DNA of 64,000 nucleotides from the NCBI GenBank assembly GCA_002256425.1, contig NKIZ01000001.1, positions 1,895,001-1,959,000 on the forward strand, written 5' to 3'. Below, one piece after another: positions 63,139 through 64,000 of this stretch; position 1 is the stretch's first letter, and every line of letters starts with the position of its first letter. Source of the stretch: Alphaproteobacteria bacterium PA2 (GTDB lineage Bacteria > Pseudomonadota > Alphaproteobacteria > Caulobacterales > Caulobacteraceae). Made by a program: the position numbers and the translations under genes. The notes beneath the pieces were generated by a model. The model was not told where the DNA came from and made no database searches. It was given only the letters and a program-made list of their open reading frames with translations.

Positions 63139-64000
63139 GTGACGAAGACGATACTGGTTTCCGGCGCCGCAGGCCTCTCGGCTCTCCTGATGTGGGCCAG
63201 CCCCATGGCGGCCCATGAAACCCACGTCAGGCCCGAACCCTTGCAGTTCCAGCGGTCCGGACCGCCTGTCCCGGCGAGCGCCCGGTGGCTGGCGGGCGAT
63301 CATCATGTCCACAGCCGCTTCAGTGTTGGCTATGATGCGAAAACCACCCCGCCTACGCCGATAATGGGCGCAGACGCCGCCTATCCGATACCGATGAACG
63401 CCGTCATGGCCCGCCGGTTCGGCCTGTCCTGGATGGTCTCCACCGATCATGGCGGTCCCCTGCACAGCAAGATCAGCCATGACCATGTCTACCCGGAACT
63501 GGTGCAGTCGCGGATCGCCGTGCCCGAGTTGATCCAGTTTTTCGGGATGGAATTCAACAGCCCGGCCGCCGACCATTCCAGCATCATCGTTCCAGCAGGG
63601 ATGGATGAGCCCGGGCGGTTGCAGGCGATCGAGCAAGCCTTTGACGCCAAAGAGGCCTTCCCGGCGGACCCGGCGCGTAACACAGAGCCCCGGATGATCG
63701 AGGCGCTGAAGGCGATGAATGCCCAGGATCCCAAGCCTGTCCTTTTCGCCCACCATCCCGCCCGTTCAGCTACCGGACTTGGTCAATACGGGCTGACTTC
63801 ACCCCAAGAACTGCGCGCCTGGAACGATACCGCGCCGGAGGTGGCCATTGGCATGGAAGGCGCTCCGGGCCACCAGGCCGCAGCCCAGAGCCGCCAGCGT
63901 TTCGCGGCCCCTGATCAGGCTGGCAATCTCAGGGATCGGGCCCGAGGCTCCTACGGCAAATTCCCCACCATGGGCGGCTATGACCAGATGACAGCCCGTC
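63139..64000 (+). CDS. Exported PHP-domain-like phosphoesterase (partial at window end)
   Basis: From GTG at 63139 the frame stays open to the end of the window (287 codons). A short signal peptide (TILVSGAAGLSALLMWASP) precedes the PHP metal motif LAGDHHVHSRFSVGYD. STDHGGPLHS, FFGMEFNSPAADHSSII and VLFAHHPARSATG follow, consistent with a PHP metal-dependent phosphoesterase. AAAGG lies eight bases ahead of the start. Substrate unknown; C-terminus is outside the window. Confidence 0.8.
   Translation, partial: MTKTILVSGAAGLSALLMWASPMAAHETHVRPEPLQFQRSGPPVPASARWLAGDHHVHSRFSVGYDAKTTPPTPIMGADAAYPIPMNAVMARRFGLSWMVSTDHGGPLHSKISHDHVYPELVQSRIAVPELIQFFGMEFNSPAADHSSIIVPAGMDEPGRLQAIEQAFDAKEAFPADPARNTEPRMIEALKAMNAQDPKPVLFAHHPARSATGLGQYGLTSPQELRAWNDTAPEVAIGMEGAPGHQAAAQSRQRFAAPDQAGNLRDRARGSYGKFPTMGGYDQMTAR

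Noticed and set aside
62976..63206. Reverse-strand frame of 76 codons between the HTTM-like gene and the PHP gene
   Set aside because: The translation ends GWKLIQVCAS and looks mildly protein-like, but it overlaps the start of the PHP gene and has no clear ribosome-binding site or family. It may be a remnant.

Overview
The window is about 65% GC and carries a gene set and gene order typical of Alphaproteobacteria of the family Caulobacteraceae (Caulobacter/Phenylobacterium-like). The indicators are the rpsF-rpsR-rplI, fabD-fabG-acpP-fabF-mltG-yicC-gmk, eno-ftsB-pdhABC-lpd-lipA-ratA-cinA-ispDF, dusB-ntrB-ntrC-ntrY-ntrX-dat-hfq-hflX-mazG and rlpA-tmk-holB-tatD blocks, plus a Caulobacter-type -10 element (GCTATAGC) in front of a tRNA gene. 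The genus is an inference. Most of the window is core chromosome, tightly packed, with many ATGA/GTGA start-stop overlaps. Seven convergent gene pairs share a CTAG or TTAG stop overlap.

Layout. 0-0.75 kb: ribosomal proteins L9 (partial), S18 and S6. 1-9.9 kb: a mixed accessory stretch with a DUF2059 protein, an exported peroxiredoxin, purC, an exported amidohydrolase, SRPBCC, thioesterase, SDR and AhpD-like proteins, an unannotated 47-residue membrane protein, a cold-shock protein, two small hypotheticals and a zinc alcohol dehydrogenase. 10-16 kb: fatty-acid synthesis, cell-wall (mltG), RNA (yicC) and nucleotide (gmk) genes. 16-21.6 kb: a 375-residue orphan, a DUF169 protein, secG, pyrG, rpmF and an enoyl-CoA hydratase. 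21.7-33.7 kb: enolase, FtsB-like protein, the full pyruvate dehydrogenase complex with a GFA-domain gene embedded in it, an Aas-like acyl synthetase, a lipoprotein of the hydrolase fold that appears to have lost its catalytic triad, lipoate synthase, a RatA/COQ10 protein and a CinA-C amidase. 33.7-47.8 kb: a membrane-fused spermidine-synthase-like protein, ispDF, the nitrogen-regulation operon dusB-ntrBC-ntrYX, a D-amino-acid transaminase, hfq, hflX and mazG. 48-54.6 kb: a YegP-like protein, glutathione peroxidase, a TetR regulator, a protein with an internal duplication, a degenerate receiver protein, a candidate small RNA, a PQQ-type sugar dehydrogenase and a flavin monooxygenase. 54.6-59.4 kb: purN, a metallo-hydrolase, tatD, holB, tmk and rlpA. 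59.5-64 kb: tRNA-Ser(UGA), an AT-rich DUF2971 gene that looks acquired, an exported hydrolase, a two-gene HTTM-like unit and the start of an exported PHP-domain protein.

Functional links. PDH E1 beta and E2 carry nearly identical lipoyl domains, and lipA, which makes the cofactor, lies just downstream. hfq and hflX follow the ntr genes as in many alphaproteobacteria. Both NtrC and NtrX lack the sigma54-contact GAFTGA loop, so they probably work through other polymerase forms or as repressors. I found no complete mobile element, CRISPR array or prophage. The strongest candidates for something undescribed are the catalytically stripped lipoprotein, the HTTM-like pair, the small-RNA candidate near 51.4 kb, the duplicated-module protein and the DUF2971 insertion beside tRNA-Ser.
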